Shown in pieces: positions 11,239-22,600 of a stretch of DNA of 64,000 nucleotides. Numbering within the stretch: position 1 is the stretch's first letter; the number at the start of each line of letters is the position of its first letter. A program made the position numbers and the translations under genes. The notes beneath the pieces are model-generated. The model did no database searches. It was given only the letters and a program-made list of their open reading frames with translations, and was not told the origin of the DNA. This DNA is from Phocoena phocoena (lineage: Eukaryota; Chordata; Mammalia; Artiodactyla; Phocoenidae). The DNA lies in NCBI RefSeq assembly GCF_963924675.1, contig NC_089236.1, positions 33,627,319 through 33,691,318 on the forward strand, written 5' to 3'.

Positions 11239-13560
11239 ATTTTTTTTCTTTTTTACATCTTTATTGGAGTATAATTGCTTTGCAATGTTGTGTTAGTTTC
11301 TGCTGTACAACAAAGTGATTCAGCTATATGTATACATATATCTCCATATCCCCTCCCTCTTGCATCTCCCTCCCACCCTCCTTAGCTCATCCCCTAGATG
11401 GTCACAAAGCACTGAGCTGATCTCCCTATACTATGTAGCTGCTTCCCACTAGCTATCTATTTTACATTTGGTAGTGTATATATGTCAGTGCTACTCTCTC
11501 ACTTCATCTCAGCTTAGCCTTCCCTCTACCCATGTCCTCAAGTCCATTCTCTATGTCTGCATCTTTATTCCTATCTTGCCCCTAGGTTCATCAGAACCAT
11601 TTTTTTAAAATTAGATTCCATATATATGTGTTAGCATATGGTATTTGTTTTTCTCTTTATGACTTACTTCACTCTGTATGAAAGACTCTAGGTCCATCCA
11701 CCTCACTACAAATAACTCAATTTCATTTCTTTTTATGGCTGAGTAATATTCCATTGTACATATGTGCCACATCTTCTTTATCCATTCATCTGTCGATGGA
11801 CACCTAGGTTGCTTCCATGTCCTGGCTATTGTAAATAGAGCTGCAATGAACATTGTGGTACATGACTCTTTTTGAATTATGGTTTTCTCAGGGTATATGC
11901 CCAGTAGTGGGATTGCTGGGTCGTATGGTGGTTTTATTTTTAGTTTTTTAAGGAACCTCCATACTGTTCTCCATAGCAGCAGTATCAATTTACATTCCAA
12001 CCAACAGTGCAAGAGGGTTCCCTTTTCTCCACACACTCTCCAGCATTTATTGTTTGTAGATTTTTTGATGATGGCCATTCTGAATGGTGTGAGGTGATAA
12101 CTCATTGTAGTTTTGATTTGCATTTCTCTAATGATCAGTGATATTGAACATCCTTTCATGTATTTGTTTGTAATCTGTGTATCTTCTCTGAAGAAATGTC
12201 TATTTAGATCTTCTGCCCATTTTTGGATTGGGTTTTTTTTTTTTTTTGCTATTGAGCTGCATGAGTTACTTGTATGGTTTGAAGATTAATCCTTTGTCAG
12301 TTGCTTCATTTGCAAATATTTTCTCCCATTCTGTGGGCTGTCTTTTCATTTTGTTTATGGTTTTCTTTGTTGTGCAAAAGGTTTTAAATTTAATTAGGTT
12401 CTATTTGTTTGTTTTCCTCTAAGAGTTTTATAGTATCCAGACTTACATTTAGATCTTTAATTCATTTTATTTTTGTGTATGGTGTTAGGGAGTGATCTAC
12501 TTTCATTCTTTTATATGTAGCTGTCCAGTTTTCTCAGCGCCACTTATTGAAGACACTGTCTCATCTCCATTGTATATCCTTACCTCCTCTGTCATAGATT
12601 AGGTAACCATAGGTGCATGGATTTGTTTCTAGATTTTCTAACCTGTTCCATTGACCTATATTTCTCTTTTTGTGCCTGTACCATACTGTTTTGATTACTG
12701 GAGCTTTGTAGTACAGTCTGAAGTCAGGGCACCTGATTCCTCTAGCTTTTTTTTCCTTTCTCAAGATTGCTTTGGCTTTTTAGGGCCTTTTGTTTCTCCA
12801 TACAAATTTTAAGATTTTTTGTTCTAGTTCTGTGCCAAATGTCATTGGTAATTTGACAGGGATTGCATTGAATCTGTTGGTTGCTTTGGGCAGTATAGTC
12901 ATTTTCACAATATTGATTCTTTCAATCCAAGAACATGGTATATCTCTCCATCTGTTTGTGTCATCTTTGATTTCTTTCATCAGTGTCTTATAGTTCTGAG
13001 TACACGTCTTTTGCCTCCTTAGGTAGGTTTATTCCTAGGTATTTTATTCTTTTTGATGCAGTGGTAATTGGTGTTGTTTCCTTAATTTCTCTTTCTCATC
13101 TTTCATTGTCACTGTATAAGAATACAAGAGATTTCTCTTTATTAATTTTGTATCCTGCAACTTTACCAAATTCATTGATGAGTTCTGCTAGCTTTTTGGT
13201 AGTATTTGTAGGATTTTCTATGTATAGTATCATGTAATTTGAAAACAGTGACAGTTTTACTTCTTTTCCAATTTGGATTTTTCATTTCTTTTTCTTCTCT
13301 GATTGCCCTGGCTAGGACTTCGAAAACTATGTTGAATAATAATTGTAATAGTGGACATCCTTGTCCTGTTCCTGATCTTAGAGGAAATGCTTTCAGTTTT
13401 TCACCATTGAGAACAATGTTTCCTGTGGGTTTGTCATATATGGCCCTTATTATATTGGGGCATGTTTCCTCTATACCCATTTTCTGGAGAGTTTTGATCA
13501 TAAATTGCTGTTGAATTGTGTCAAAAGCTTTTCCTGCATCTATTGAGATGATCATATGGT

Positions 13561-13779
13561 TTTTTTTTTTTTTTTTTTTTTTTTTTTGCGGTATGCGGGC
13601 CTCCCACTGTTGTGGCCTCTCCCATTGCAGAGCACAGGCTCCGATTGCACAGGCTCAGCGGCCATGGCTCATGGGCCCAGCTGCTCTGCGGCATGTGGGA
13701 TCTTCCTGGACCGGGGCACAAACCCGTGTCCCCTGCATCGGCAGGCAGACTCTCAACCACTGCGCCACGAGGGAAGCCC
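13561..13779 (-). mobile_element. CHR-type SINE inside L1-A
   Basis: Same family and orientation as the copy at 5078. A T run of about 27 (reverse of the A-tail) is followed by 'gcggtatgcgggcctcccac', ending 'gccacgagggaagccc'. The duplication tgatcatatggtttt occurs on both sides (from 13549 and from 13780) and lies in L1 RT coding sequence. L1-A was therefore already in place. Several CpG sites have decayed (TG/CA), suggesting a slightly older copy than the one at 52817. Confidence 0.93.
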
Positions 13780-14751
13780 TGATCATATGGTTTTTATTCT
13801 TCAGTTTGTTAATGTGTTGTAGCACATTAATTCACATATATTAAAGAATCCTTGCATCCCTGGAATAAATCCCACTTTATCATGGTGTGTGATCCCTTTA
13901 ATGTGCTGTTGAATTTGGTTTGCTAGTATTTTGTTGATGATTTTTGAGTGTATGTTCATCTGTGATATTGGCCTGTAATTTTCTTTTTCTGTGATATCTT
14001 TGTCTAATTTTGGTATCAGGGTGATGGTGGCCTCATCTCCATCACTTGGGAGTGTTCATTCCTGTGTTCCTGCAATTTTTTGGAAGAGTTTCAGAAGGGT
14101 ATGTGTTAACTCTTCTCTAAATGTTTGATAGAATTTGTTGTGAAGCCATCTGGTCCTAGACTTTTGTTTGTTGGGAATTTTTAAATCACAGTTTCAATTT
14201 CAATACTTGTGATTGGTTTGTTCATATTTTCTATTTCTTCCTGGCTCAGTCTTGGGAGGTTGTTACTTTCTAAGAATTTATCCATTTCCTCCAGGATGTC
14301 CATTTTATTAGTGTATAGTTGCTTGTAGTAGTCTCTTATGACCTTCTGTATTTTTGTGGTATCTGTTGTAACTTCTCTTTTTCAGTTCTCATTTTATTGA
14401 TTTGAGTCCTCACCCTTTTTGTCTTGATGAGTCTGGCTAAAGGTTTATCAATTTTCTTTATCTTCTCAAGAACAAGGTTTTGTTTCATTGATCTTTGCTA
14501 TTGTTTTCTTTGTCTCTATGTTATTTATTTCTGCTGTGATCTTTATGATTTCTTTCCTTCTACTAACTTTGGGTTCTTTTTGTTCCACTTTCTGTAGTTG
14601 TTTTAGGTGTAAGCTTAGGTTGTTTATTTGAGATTTTTCTTGTTTTCTGAGGTAAGATTGTATTGCTAATAACTTCCCTCTTAGAACTGCTTTTGCTGCA
14701 TCCTGTAGGTTTTGGATCATAGTATTTTCATTGTCATTTGTCTCTAAGTAT

Positions 14752-14850
14752 CTTTTGTTGTTGTTTTTGAAGTAGAAAAGGATAGCTTTGTTGCTTTGCT
14801 AAGCAAAGCGATACACACCAAGCTTCTGCCTTAGAAAAACTATGTGTCCC
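14752..14850 (-). mobile_element. 99-bp retroposed transcript end of unknown source
   Basis: This block is absent from the matching position of L1-C (about 40420) and L1-D (about 50475). It is flanked by a 13-bp direct repeat with one mismatch (tgtctctaagtat 14739-14751; tgtctctatgtat 14851-14863), as expected for a target-site duplication. On the minus strand it is about 82 bases beginning 'gggacacatagtttttctaa', then an A-rich tail (aaaaacaacaacaaaag). A hexamer AACAAA, one change from AATAAA, sits about 18 bases before the tail, so it looks like the 3' end of a polyadenylated RNA. It contains the self-complementary ctttgcttagcaaag. The source RNA is not identified. A vague likeness to the end of an LTR-driven transcript is noted at low confidence. 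Confidence 0.65.
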
Positions 14851-15548
14851 TGTCTCTATGTATTTTTTGATTTCCTCTTTGATTTCTTCAGTGATCCTTT
14901 GGTTGTTTCGTAATATTGTTTAGCCTCTAGTGTTTTTTATGTTTTATTTTTTCCTGTAATCGATTTCTAATCTCATAGCATTTTGGTCTAATGTCATAGC
15001 ATTTTGGTCAGAAAAGATTTCAATTTTCTTAAATTTACCAAGGCTTGATTTGTGGATCCCGATGTGACCTATCCTGGAGAATGTTCCCTGTTCACTTGAG
15101 AAGAAAGTGTATTCTGCTGCTTTTGGATGGAATGCTATAAATATGAATTAAATCCATCTGGTATAAATTTTCATTTAAGGTCTGTGTTTCCTTATTGGTT
15201 TCTTTCTGGATGATCTTTCCATTGATGAAAGTGAGGCCTCCACTATTATTGTGTTACTGTCAATTTCCCTTTATATGGCTGTTAGCATTTGCCTTATATA
15301 TTGAGGTGTTTCTATGTTGGGTGCATGTATATTACCAATTGTTATGTCTTCTTCTTGGATTGATCCATTGATATTATGTAGTGTCCTTCCTTGTCTCTTG
15401 TAACTGTCTTTGTTTTAAAATCTATTTTTGTGTGATATAAGTTGCTGTTGTGTGCTATTCCTGCTTTCCTTTGATTTCCACTTGCATGGAATAACTTTTT
15501 CCATCCCCTCACTTTAAGTCTTTATGTGTCCCTAGATCTGAAGTGGGT

Positions 15549-16694
15549 CAACACCCAAAACCCATGTTTATGTGCCCACAAAGTCTACAGAAAGCCATAT
15601 TGGCTGCAGGAGCACTCGTTGTCCATTCAGATGTTCTGCAGGTGTTAAGTTTACAGACAGTCATGGAGGTTCAATCCACAGTTTGCACAGTTGTTAGGAG
15701 AGATTTCAGCTTTTTTACCTTAGTTGCATGACCCCTGTGCCTTAGCCATGTTTTCAGCCCCATCTCTGCATGAGGGCCCCCCACAGGGTTCTGCTCCCGA
15801 GACTGCCCTGGAGCACACAAGTCCATCCTGGTGAGGAGGCGGCACAGAGGAGGCAGTGAACAGGATTGCAAGAGCACCCACCATGACGAGGATGGGTCAT
15901 GGAAGGAGAGGGGGCTGTTGCTGGGGTCGTGAGAATGCTTGCTGCAGCTGGGATGGGGCATGGTGGAGGAGGCAGTGACCACTGGGGTCATAAGAATGCC
16001 TGCCCTGGCAGGAACGCTTCCTGGTGCCCAGGGAAACAAGGGCTGGCATGTTGGGAGAGAGGCTGCCATGGTGATCCCACTCTTTGCATGTCACTCAGTT
16101 TGCTTCTATGTTGGTCCATGTTTCCTCCACGAGCATTCCCATTTGCAGATTTCCTCACTCCTGTCCCCTCAGGCTGTCTCCTGACAGCCAACAGCAGTCC
16201 TCTCCCCGAGTCTGCTCTCCAAACCCCACATTCCAGTACCTAGTGCCTGTCTGCACTGGCGGACCCATCTCTTGGACTGCAGTGCATAGGGCTGTGGTAA
16301 GGACCATCTGTGTAGGTCTCACTCTGTCCTGCCTGCCACAGAATGGTTTCTGCTCTCTCTTCTGATAGTACCTGAAGCTCCCCTTCTGTCCCAACTGATC
16401 TCCCCACCAGTGAGGGGGCTTCCTCGGATTTGGAACCTCTCCTCTCCTTCAGCTCCCCCACAGGGCTGCAGGTCCCATCCCACTTCTTCTCCTCTTCCTT
16501 TTCCCTTCTTCTTTCTTTTGTCCTACCTGGTTATGTGGGGATATTTTTTGTCCTTTTAGGTGTCCAAGGTCCTCTGCTAGTGTTCAGCAGGTCCTCATTG
16601 AGAATTGTTCAATTTGTAGATGTATTCTTGATGCATTTGTGGGGAGAGATGAACTCCACATCCTCCTACTACTCTGCCATCTTGACTCCTCTAA
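15549..16694 (-). promoter_or_regulatory. L1-A 5' UTR (partial, former internal promoter)
   Basis: GC-richer than its surroundings and homologous to the 5' UTRs of L1-B and L1-C. It ends at the minus-strand 5' terminus near 16694. In full-length L1s this region drives Pol II transcription. CpGs are largely decayed and the inner part is deleted, so present activity is doubtful. Confidence 0.6.
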
Positions 16695-17121
16695 GTTGAT
16701 TACACATATATAATTTGTTTGTTTTTTAAAATTGAGTTATAGTTGATGCACAATATTATATGTTTCAGATTTACAATTTTTAAAGGTTATATTCCATTTA
16801 CAGTTGTTATAAAATATTGGCTGTATTCCCAGTGTTGTACTACATATCCTTGTAGCTTATTTATTTTATACATAATAGTTTGTACCTCTTAATCCCTTAC
16901 GGTCCCCACTGGTAACCACTAGTTTGTTCACTGTATCTGTGAGTGTGTTTCTTTTTTATTACATTCAGTACTTTGGTTTATACTTTTGGTTTCCAAAAGT
17001 ATAATATCATATAGTATTTTTCTTTCTCTGGCTTATTTCACTTAGGATAATGTTCTCTAAGTCCATCCATGTTATCACAAATGGCAAGATTTGATCGTTT
17101 TTTATGGCTGAGTAGTATTCC

Positions 17122-17123
<2 letters not shown>

Positions 17124-17152
<29 letters not shown>
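17124..17152. repeat. (GT)n microsatellite
   Basis: About 14 GT units inside L1-I. Confidence 0.9.
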
Positions 17153-17154
<2 letters not shown>

Positions 17155-17174
17155 TCCATATCTTCTTTATTTAT

Positions 17175-17322
17175 TTATCTTTTTTTAATTTTTGAATTTT
17201 ATTTTACTTTATTTTTATATAGCAGGTTCTTATTAGTCATCCATTTTATACACATCAGTGTATACATGTCAATCCCAATCTCCCAATTCATCACACCCCC
17301 ACCCCCACCGCCCACCACCCAT
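17175..17322 (-). mobile_element. Short L1 3'-end fragment nested in L1-I
   Basis: T-rich start, then 'tatagcaggttcttattagt' and 'gtcaatcccaatctcccaat', a common cetartiodactyl L1 3' UTR text. It breaks the L1-I sequence 'ccatatcttctttatttat' / 'ccatttatctgttgat'. A short repeat around 'atttatct' on both sides may be the target duplication. Confidence 0.6.
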
Positions 17323-18330
17323 TTATCTGTTGATAGGCACTTAGGTTGCTTCCATATCTTGGCAATTGTAAATAATGATACTGTGAACATTGGGGTGCAT
17401 GTATCTTTTTGAATTAGTGTTTTTGTTTCTTCTTCTTTATTTATTTATTTTTTCAAATAAATACCTAAGAGTGGAATTGCTGGTCATATGGTAATTTTAT
17501 TTTTAGTTTTTTGAGAAACCTCCATACTGTTTTATATAATGACTGCACCAATTTACATTCCAATCAAGAGTGTATGAGGGTTCCCCTTTCCTCACATCCC
17601 CTCCAACATTTATTATTTGTGGTCTTTTTGATTAATAATATATTTTAAATCTTCCTGTCTTCACTGATATTTTTGTGTATTTTCTTTTTATCAATTTTCG
17701 AGAGAGGGTAGTTGAAATCTCTGATAATAATTGTGGATTTGTTTCTTCTCCTGGGAATTATATCATGTACTTTATAGTTTTATTATTAGTTACACAAATG
17801 TTTAGAACAGTTATGGTATTTTAAAAAAATTATCACTGTGAAGTAAACTTCTTTATCCCTGGTAATATTTTTTTGCTTTGACATTTACTTTGGCATTGAT
17901 GTTGTCACTCCAGTTTTTATTTTGTACTAGTGTTAGCATGTATAATTTTTTTCTATCTTTTACTGTCAAGGAATTTGTGTTTTTATAATAAAATGAGTTT
18001 CCTGTAGGCAACACAGAATAGAGTATGCTTTTTCATTCAATCTGAAAATCTGTGTCTTTTAATTAGGATATTTACATTATTTAAATTTAATATAATAATT
18101 GACAGCTAATCAACTTGTTATTTCTTTTCTGTTACCATATGTTGTTCCTCCCTTTCTCTTTTTCTGCATTCTCCTTGATGAATTGAATTTTTTTAAATTA
18201 TTATATTTTATCTCCTTTGTTAACTTATTAGCTAAAAGTTATTGTTGTGCTATTTTGTGTTTGCTTTAAGGTTTATAGCATACATCTTAAACTTATCACA
18301 GTCTACCTTCAAGTAATAGTTTGTCACTTT

Positions 18331-18434
18331 TATAGTGTAAAAACCTTATAGTATAAAAACCTTATAGTGTAAAAACCTTATAGTATACTTATAGTGTAAG
18401 TAAAAACCTTATAGTATAAAAACCTTATAGTATA
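18331..18434. repeat. Minisatellite with 16-18-bp units
   Basis: Units of the form aaaaaccttatagtat or aaaaaccttatagtgt are repeated about six times with small spacing changes. It lies directly next to, and partly inside, the longer duplication at 18417. Confidence 0.85.
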
Positions 18435-18629
18435 CTCCCTATTTCTCTCTTCATGGCCTTTATGCTCTTCTTTTCATATATTTCTGATATATGGAATAAA
18501 CTACAAATTAGATTATTACTTGTGTAAAAACCTTATAGTATACTCCCTATTTCTCTCTTCATGGCCTTTATGCTCTTCTTTTCATATATTTCTGATATAT
18601 GGAATAAACTACAAATTAGATTATTACTT
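18417..18629. repeat. Perfect tandem duplication, period 108 bp
   Basis: Unit 1 (18417-18524) and unit 2 (18525-18629) show no mismatch over about 105 bp when compared base by base. Each starts taaaaaccttatagtatac and ends near 'agattattactt'. The host sequence is an old, highly diverged L1M, so identity between copies means the duplication itself is recent or an assembly artefact. Confidence 0.9.
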
Positions 18630-18739
18630 TATTTTAAAAAACCCGATCAATTATTTTTAAAAGAGATTTAGATGATAAGAAGAAATCTTACATATTTACT
18701 CATGTAATTATCATATCCAGTTCTCTTCCTTGTGTTTAT

Positions 18740-18974
18740 CAGTAGTTCTGAATAAGGGGTGGTTTTGGCTATCAGCTGACATTTGATAATGTCTAGAGAC
18801 ATTTTTGATTGTCACACTAAAGGTGGTGGAGAAGCTATTGGTATCCAGTGGATTGAGAGCAGTGATACTGATAAACATCTTATAATGAACAGGATTCACC
18901 CCCACCTCATCTTATCCTAGCAAAGAATTATTGTGTTCAAACATTAATGATGCTCTGGTTGAAAAATACCAGTG
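18740..18974 (+). mobile_element. MER5A-like hAT (Charlie) DNA transposon
   Basis: Matches the MER5A text in order: 'gacatttgataatgtctaga', 'gacatttttgattgtcac', 'ctattggtatccagtgga', 'actgataaacatcttataat', 'tctggttgaaaaatacc'. It is non-autonomous and without coding capacity. Divergence is that of an ancient element. Confidence 0.75.
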
Positions 18975-19636
18975 CAGATTCGTATTTCCAACTGTGTCAT
19001 ATTTATTCAATCTGAAGACCCTCCTATAACATTTCTTTTAGTTCAGTTCTGTAGGTTATGAATGATTTTGTATAACTAAACAATTATTTATTTGCTTATA
19101 TTTTTGAGATATTGCTTTGTTGAGTATAGAATTCTAGATTTTCTTCAGGGATTTGAAGATGTTGCTTCATTGCCTTCTTGCTTGCATTGTTTTCAAAGTC
19201 AAATTTGCTGTCATCCTTATTTCTTTGTTCTTATGTGTGTAACATGATTCCCCCTCCCCCACAACTCTTTTAAAGATTTACTCTTTATCCCTGCCTTTTG
19301 GTAGACTGATTATGCAGGTAACCATAGTTCTCTCCATGCAGGCCTCCTCTATCCATTACTTTGTCCTGTATACTTTTGCCACCTTGCTAGACCCCTAGCT
19401 CTGTCTCATCAACTGGTGGAACCTCCTTGTGATATGACCTGGAAACTCTCTCAAGGCTGTAGGCTGGGCAATCATAGGGCTTATTGAATTTAAAGTTTGT
19501 CTCTCAGAAACCATTGTTCTTCAGTGGCTGATGTCCAGAGTTTTTGTTTGTCTTTTATTGTATTTATTTATTTATTTTTAGGCAGTAGGATAAATCTAGT
19601 TACAGCTGTTCCATCTTGGTCGAAAGTGGAAGTATA

Positions 19637-22600
19637 TCCACCTGTGACATTTTGTAATCAGCTGGAAGATTTGAAAAGCTGCAGTTCTCACAGGGATGTT
19701 GTCTCCTCTTGGGCAGAAAGACTTTATGAGAAGTGAAACTTCTGAAGTTCAGACTTCTGTGATATAGTGAGGACCACGGAGGACTGACAGATCTGAGAAT
19801 TATAGAAAATCCTTGAGACCAGTACTCGTATTTTTTAAACCAAAAAAAAAAAAAAATTCTCAAGGATGAAAGTAAATGGAGGTCTTGATTTGCATTTTAT
19901 TTTATAACAAGTGTAGCCATAAATTATTCTGAAACATACTTCTTAGAATGTATACATTTCATTTTTACTTCAAAATTGTCCTTGATAACTTATTCCAACA
20001 ATGCTTCTATTGCTATATTTCTCAAAGCATACTTGGAATTATTTTTGGATTTATCTTGTTTCAGAAAGGCAAGAAAATCTGCCTCAATACTCTGTAGCTT
20101 ATTATCTACTTGAAAGTAGTTTTCATGAAAATACCTAAAAAATCATGTTATTTAACCATATTTAGTTTTATTTATCTTCTGTAATTTTATATATTATATT
20201 TCATATTTTGCTATTCTATTTTAATTACCTGATATTTACAGAACACTTAGTTATTACGGGATTTAAGGATTTTATGTATTCATAATGACAACACAGCTCT
20301 CCTTTAGTTTTAGTTTAGAAAGTTTGAAGTATCCACGCTGAGACTAACATCTGATTTTTCTAGTTATAGTGAGTTTTGCTTATATGTATCTCCAAGATTA
20401 CTGAAGCTTGCTTTTTTAAATGCTGAAATTTTTTCTTAAGAAATTTGAAGAAGAGCATAAATCTAGTGTACACTTCCTTTCATTCATTAACAGACCTATA
20501 CAGAATCCAATTAATGAGAACATTGACTAAAGTTAGTTATCATAATCAGCAATGACTTTACAAATTTATAATATAGTGATGCTCCCAAGAGCTATTCAGA
20601 TATGTAGACTGTTTGTTCCAGCACTAAGTTGCCTAAGATTTCTATGTTTTATAGTTTTCTGCTTTAAAAAGTTTTGTTTCCTCTCTTTTACTTGACAGGT
20701 ATCACGATCAATTTTTAACAAACATATCAAAAATTACAGTACCGTCTCTTTGGAAATACTTTAAGAAACAGTCTTCTACATTGCTGAGTGTGTTAAAAGT
20801 TTTACCTTTATAAATATGATTTTATTATATTTTGATTTTAATATCTTTAATATTAAGTTAGTTACCCACATTTACTTAATTAATTTTCCCAGAAGAATCC
20901 TTTAACGTTTGTTCAAATGATTGATATAAATATAATTTCTGGAGAAAGTAATCTTTTCCAGTTTTATGCATGAGAAAACTTAGGGTTACAGATACACTAT
21001 ACAAGTTTCATCTCTTCTGGTACTTCTAGGAGAGTCAGTGGAGGCAATTTCAGTAATTTCGTATAATGCAGTTAAATTACATTGTTATTTCAGTGTGACT
21101 TTATACATTAGAACACTTATAGAAATACAGCTATTTATATTTCCTAGCCACTTTCTGTTTTAGTTATAAATGAATTCTAAAGACTCACTGTTGGAAATTT
21201 TAAAGAAAGACTAGAAAAATTGACCAGGCTACCTGGTACTGATAAATGATACTTAGGTGACTTAAAAAAAAATCATCCTGCTATTAAATATAATATTTAA
21301 GGAATGAAAGTAAAAGTTTTTATTAGCTAAAAATTTAGCCTAGCAGTAAATAATAATAGCTTATTTGGAAAAAAATACCATCATTCTATTTAAAAAGGAA
21401 AAAAAAATTCTGTTGTTTCAGAACATGTTATGGAAAATCAGTGTTCTTAGTGCTATCTTAGCAAAAGTCATTGCTTTAACAAAATTCCCCTTAGAGATAT
21501 GCTGACATCAGAGATGCTGAGTGCAAGTGAAGATAGTTTGTTATACAAAGGTGTAGTGTGTTATAAGTTGTTAAACAGAAATAAATTTGTTACTTTAGCT
21601 CCAATCAGACAACTAGGGAAGAAAATATACAACATTTTTGGAGAAAAACAAATTTCCTAATTTAATCATAAGATTCTGTTTAGCCAAATCAAAATTAATA
21701 TGCTTTGGAAATTGACCCTTAATTGTAAGGATCATACTTTTTGTCTCCTTTATATCTAATAATCTGTTTAATGGAGTTGATGGGAACTTTCTTCTTAGGG
21801 TTAAATGTTTTGACTTGTAAACCTTTCTAATAAGAATTCAGTTTAATTAGACCTGCTATATCATTTAGGTTTAAACTGAATTTTTTTTTAAATTATGGAT
21901 GTCTGAGCATATTCCATTATGGGTTTAAAAATCTTGATTGTGCTTTCATTCAAGAAGACTCTATTGAGTACTTGGTAAATGTCAAGTACTGTACTAGGTA
22001 GGCACTTTTCAAAGTGATTAAAGAAGTGTAAGTTAGGTTTCTTGCCCTTGGAAATCTCACTATCTAGTGGGTGGGGGAGGAGGAGGGACATGGAACAGTT
22101 ACAGAACAACATATGGCAGAAGATAATTGTGTCCAAATGTGTCACATAGAAAATACATGATATGGAAGGTCTGGAAGAAGGCAATGCTACATCCATTACA
22201 GAATATTTTCTGAAATCTTTATGAAAGTTGTATGACTTGACATAGGTCTTGAAGGTAGAATAGGAATTGGATATACATATAACCTTTCCTAATAAAAAAT
22301 GCATGATTTTGCTGTTTTGAAGTCATTTGAATCATAGTTATGTAGGTAGAGAGCACATTGATTTAGGAGGCATGAGGCCATGTTTATCAAGATTCTGCAA
22401 TGAACTTGTTATAGGACAAAATTAGCTTCTCTGTCATCTGCAAAATCCACAGTACTCAACCAGTCACATGGCACTGGGTTCATATTGACAATCAGACTCA
22501 CAAGATACCATGGACTTTGCCCATCAACACATATATTTAGCTTTAAGAAAGCATACAGAATAGGCAACAATACAACATCCACGGTGACGACATAGTGGAG

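Larger units (their letters stand above)
11611..15548 (-). pseudogene. L1-A ORF2 remnant (endonuclease / reverse transcriptase)
   Basis: Decayed L1 ORF2. On the minus strand the C-terminal part (11611-12159, 182 codons) keeps the conserved [12 protein letters not shown] segment and ends in THIYGI. A reverse-transcriptase piece (13172-13555) keeps '[11 protein letters not shown]' and 'GTGQGCPL'. The catalytic F-A-D-D segment expected just after it reads FKLHD, because an indel shifts the frame, so the catalytic aspartate pair is gone. The SINE separates this piece from the upstream RT sequence. The 14466-14720 frame matches the linker after the endonuclease ('[20 protein letters not shown]'). 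The endonuclease region is present to about 15548, where the deletion removes the first ~45 codons. There are multiple stops, and it cannot encode a working enzyme. Confidence 0.85.
11239..16694 (-). mobile_element. L1-A: long L1 with internal deletion of ORF1
   Basis: From a T-rich 3' end (11239-11258, cetartiodactyl-type 3' UTR 'catctttattggagtataa') this minus-strand L1 runs through ORF2 to a GC-rich 5' UTR. It ends at about 16694, where the minus strand reads the usual L1 5' terminus 'gaggagtcaagatggcagag'. Compared with L1-C, about 2 kb is missing at 15549: the start of ORF2, all of ORF1 and the inner part of the 5' UTR. Two later insertions interrupt it: a CHR SINE (13561-13779) and an unidentified 99-bp retrocopy (14752-14850). 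Confidence 0.85.
16695..17627 (-). mobile_element. L1-I: 5'-truncated L1 3' end
   Basis: An antisense L1 3' UTR of an older type ('attgagttatagttgatgc', 'aaaggttatattccatttac') is followed by the last part of ORF2 down to 'cctccaacatttattatttg'. It is interrupted by a (GT)n run and by another short L1 3' fragment (17175-17322). It stops at about 17627, where the split L1M resumes. Confidence 0.65.
17628..19636 (-). mobile_element. Old L1M LINE, 5' part (split element, part 2)
   Basis: Continuation of the L1M that begins at 7168. It contains antisense endonuclease-region text ('ctgataataattgtggattt'), then degraded sequence between the ORFs ('gagtttcctgtaggcaacac' near 17995) and ORF1-region text ('gagtatagaattctagat' near 19118). 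It ends at an L1M-type 5' terminus 'ccatcttggtcgaaagtgg' (about 19611-19629). A MER5A-like element (18740-18974) and a local tandem amplification (18331-18629) interrupt it. No coding potential remains. Confidence 0.7.

Noticed and set aside
15671..16461. Overlapping frames on both strands in a GC-richer segment, looking like a small gene
   Set aside because: The segment is the L1-A 5' UTR. Open frames there result from base composition.
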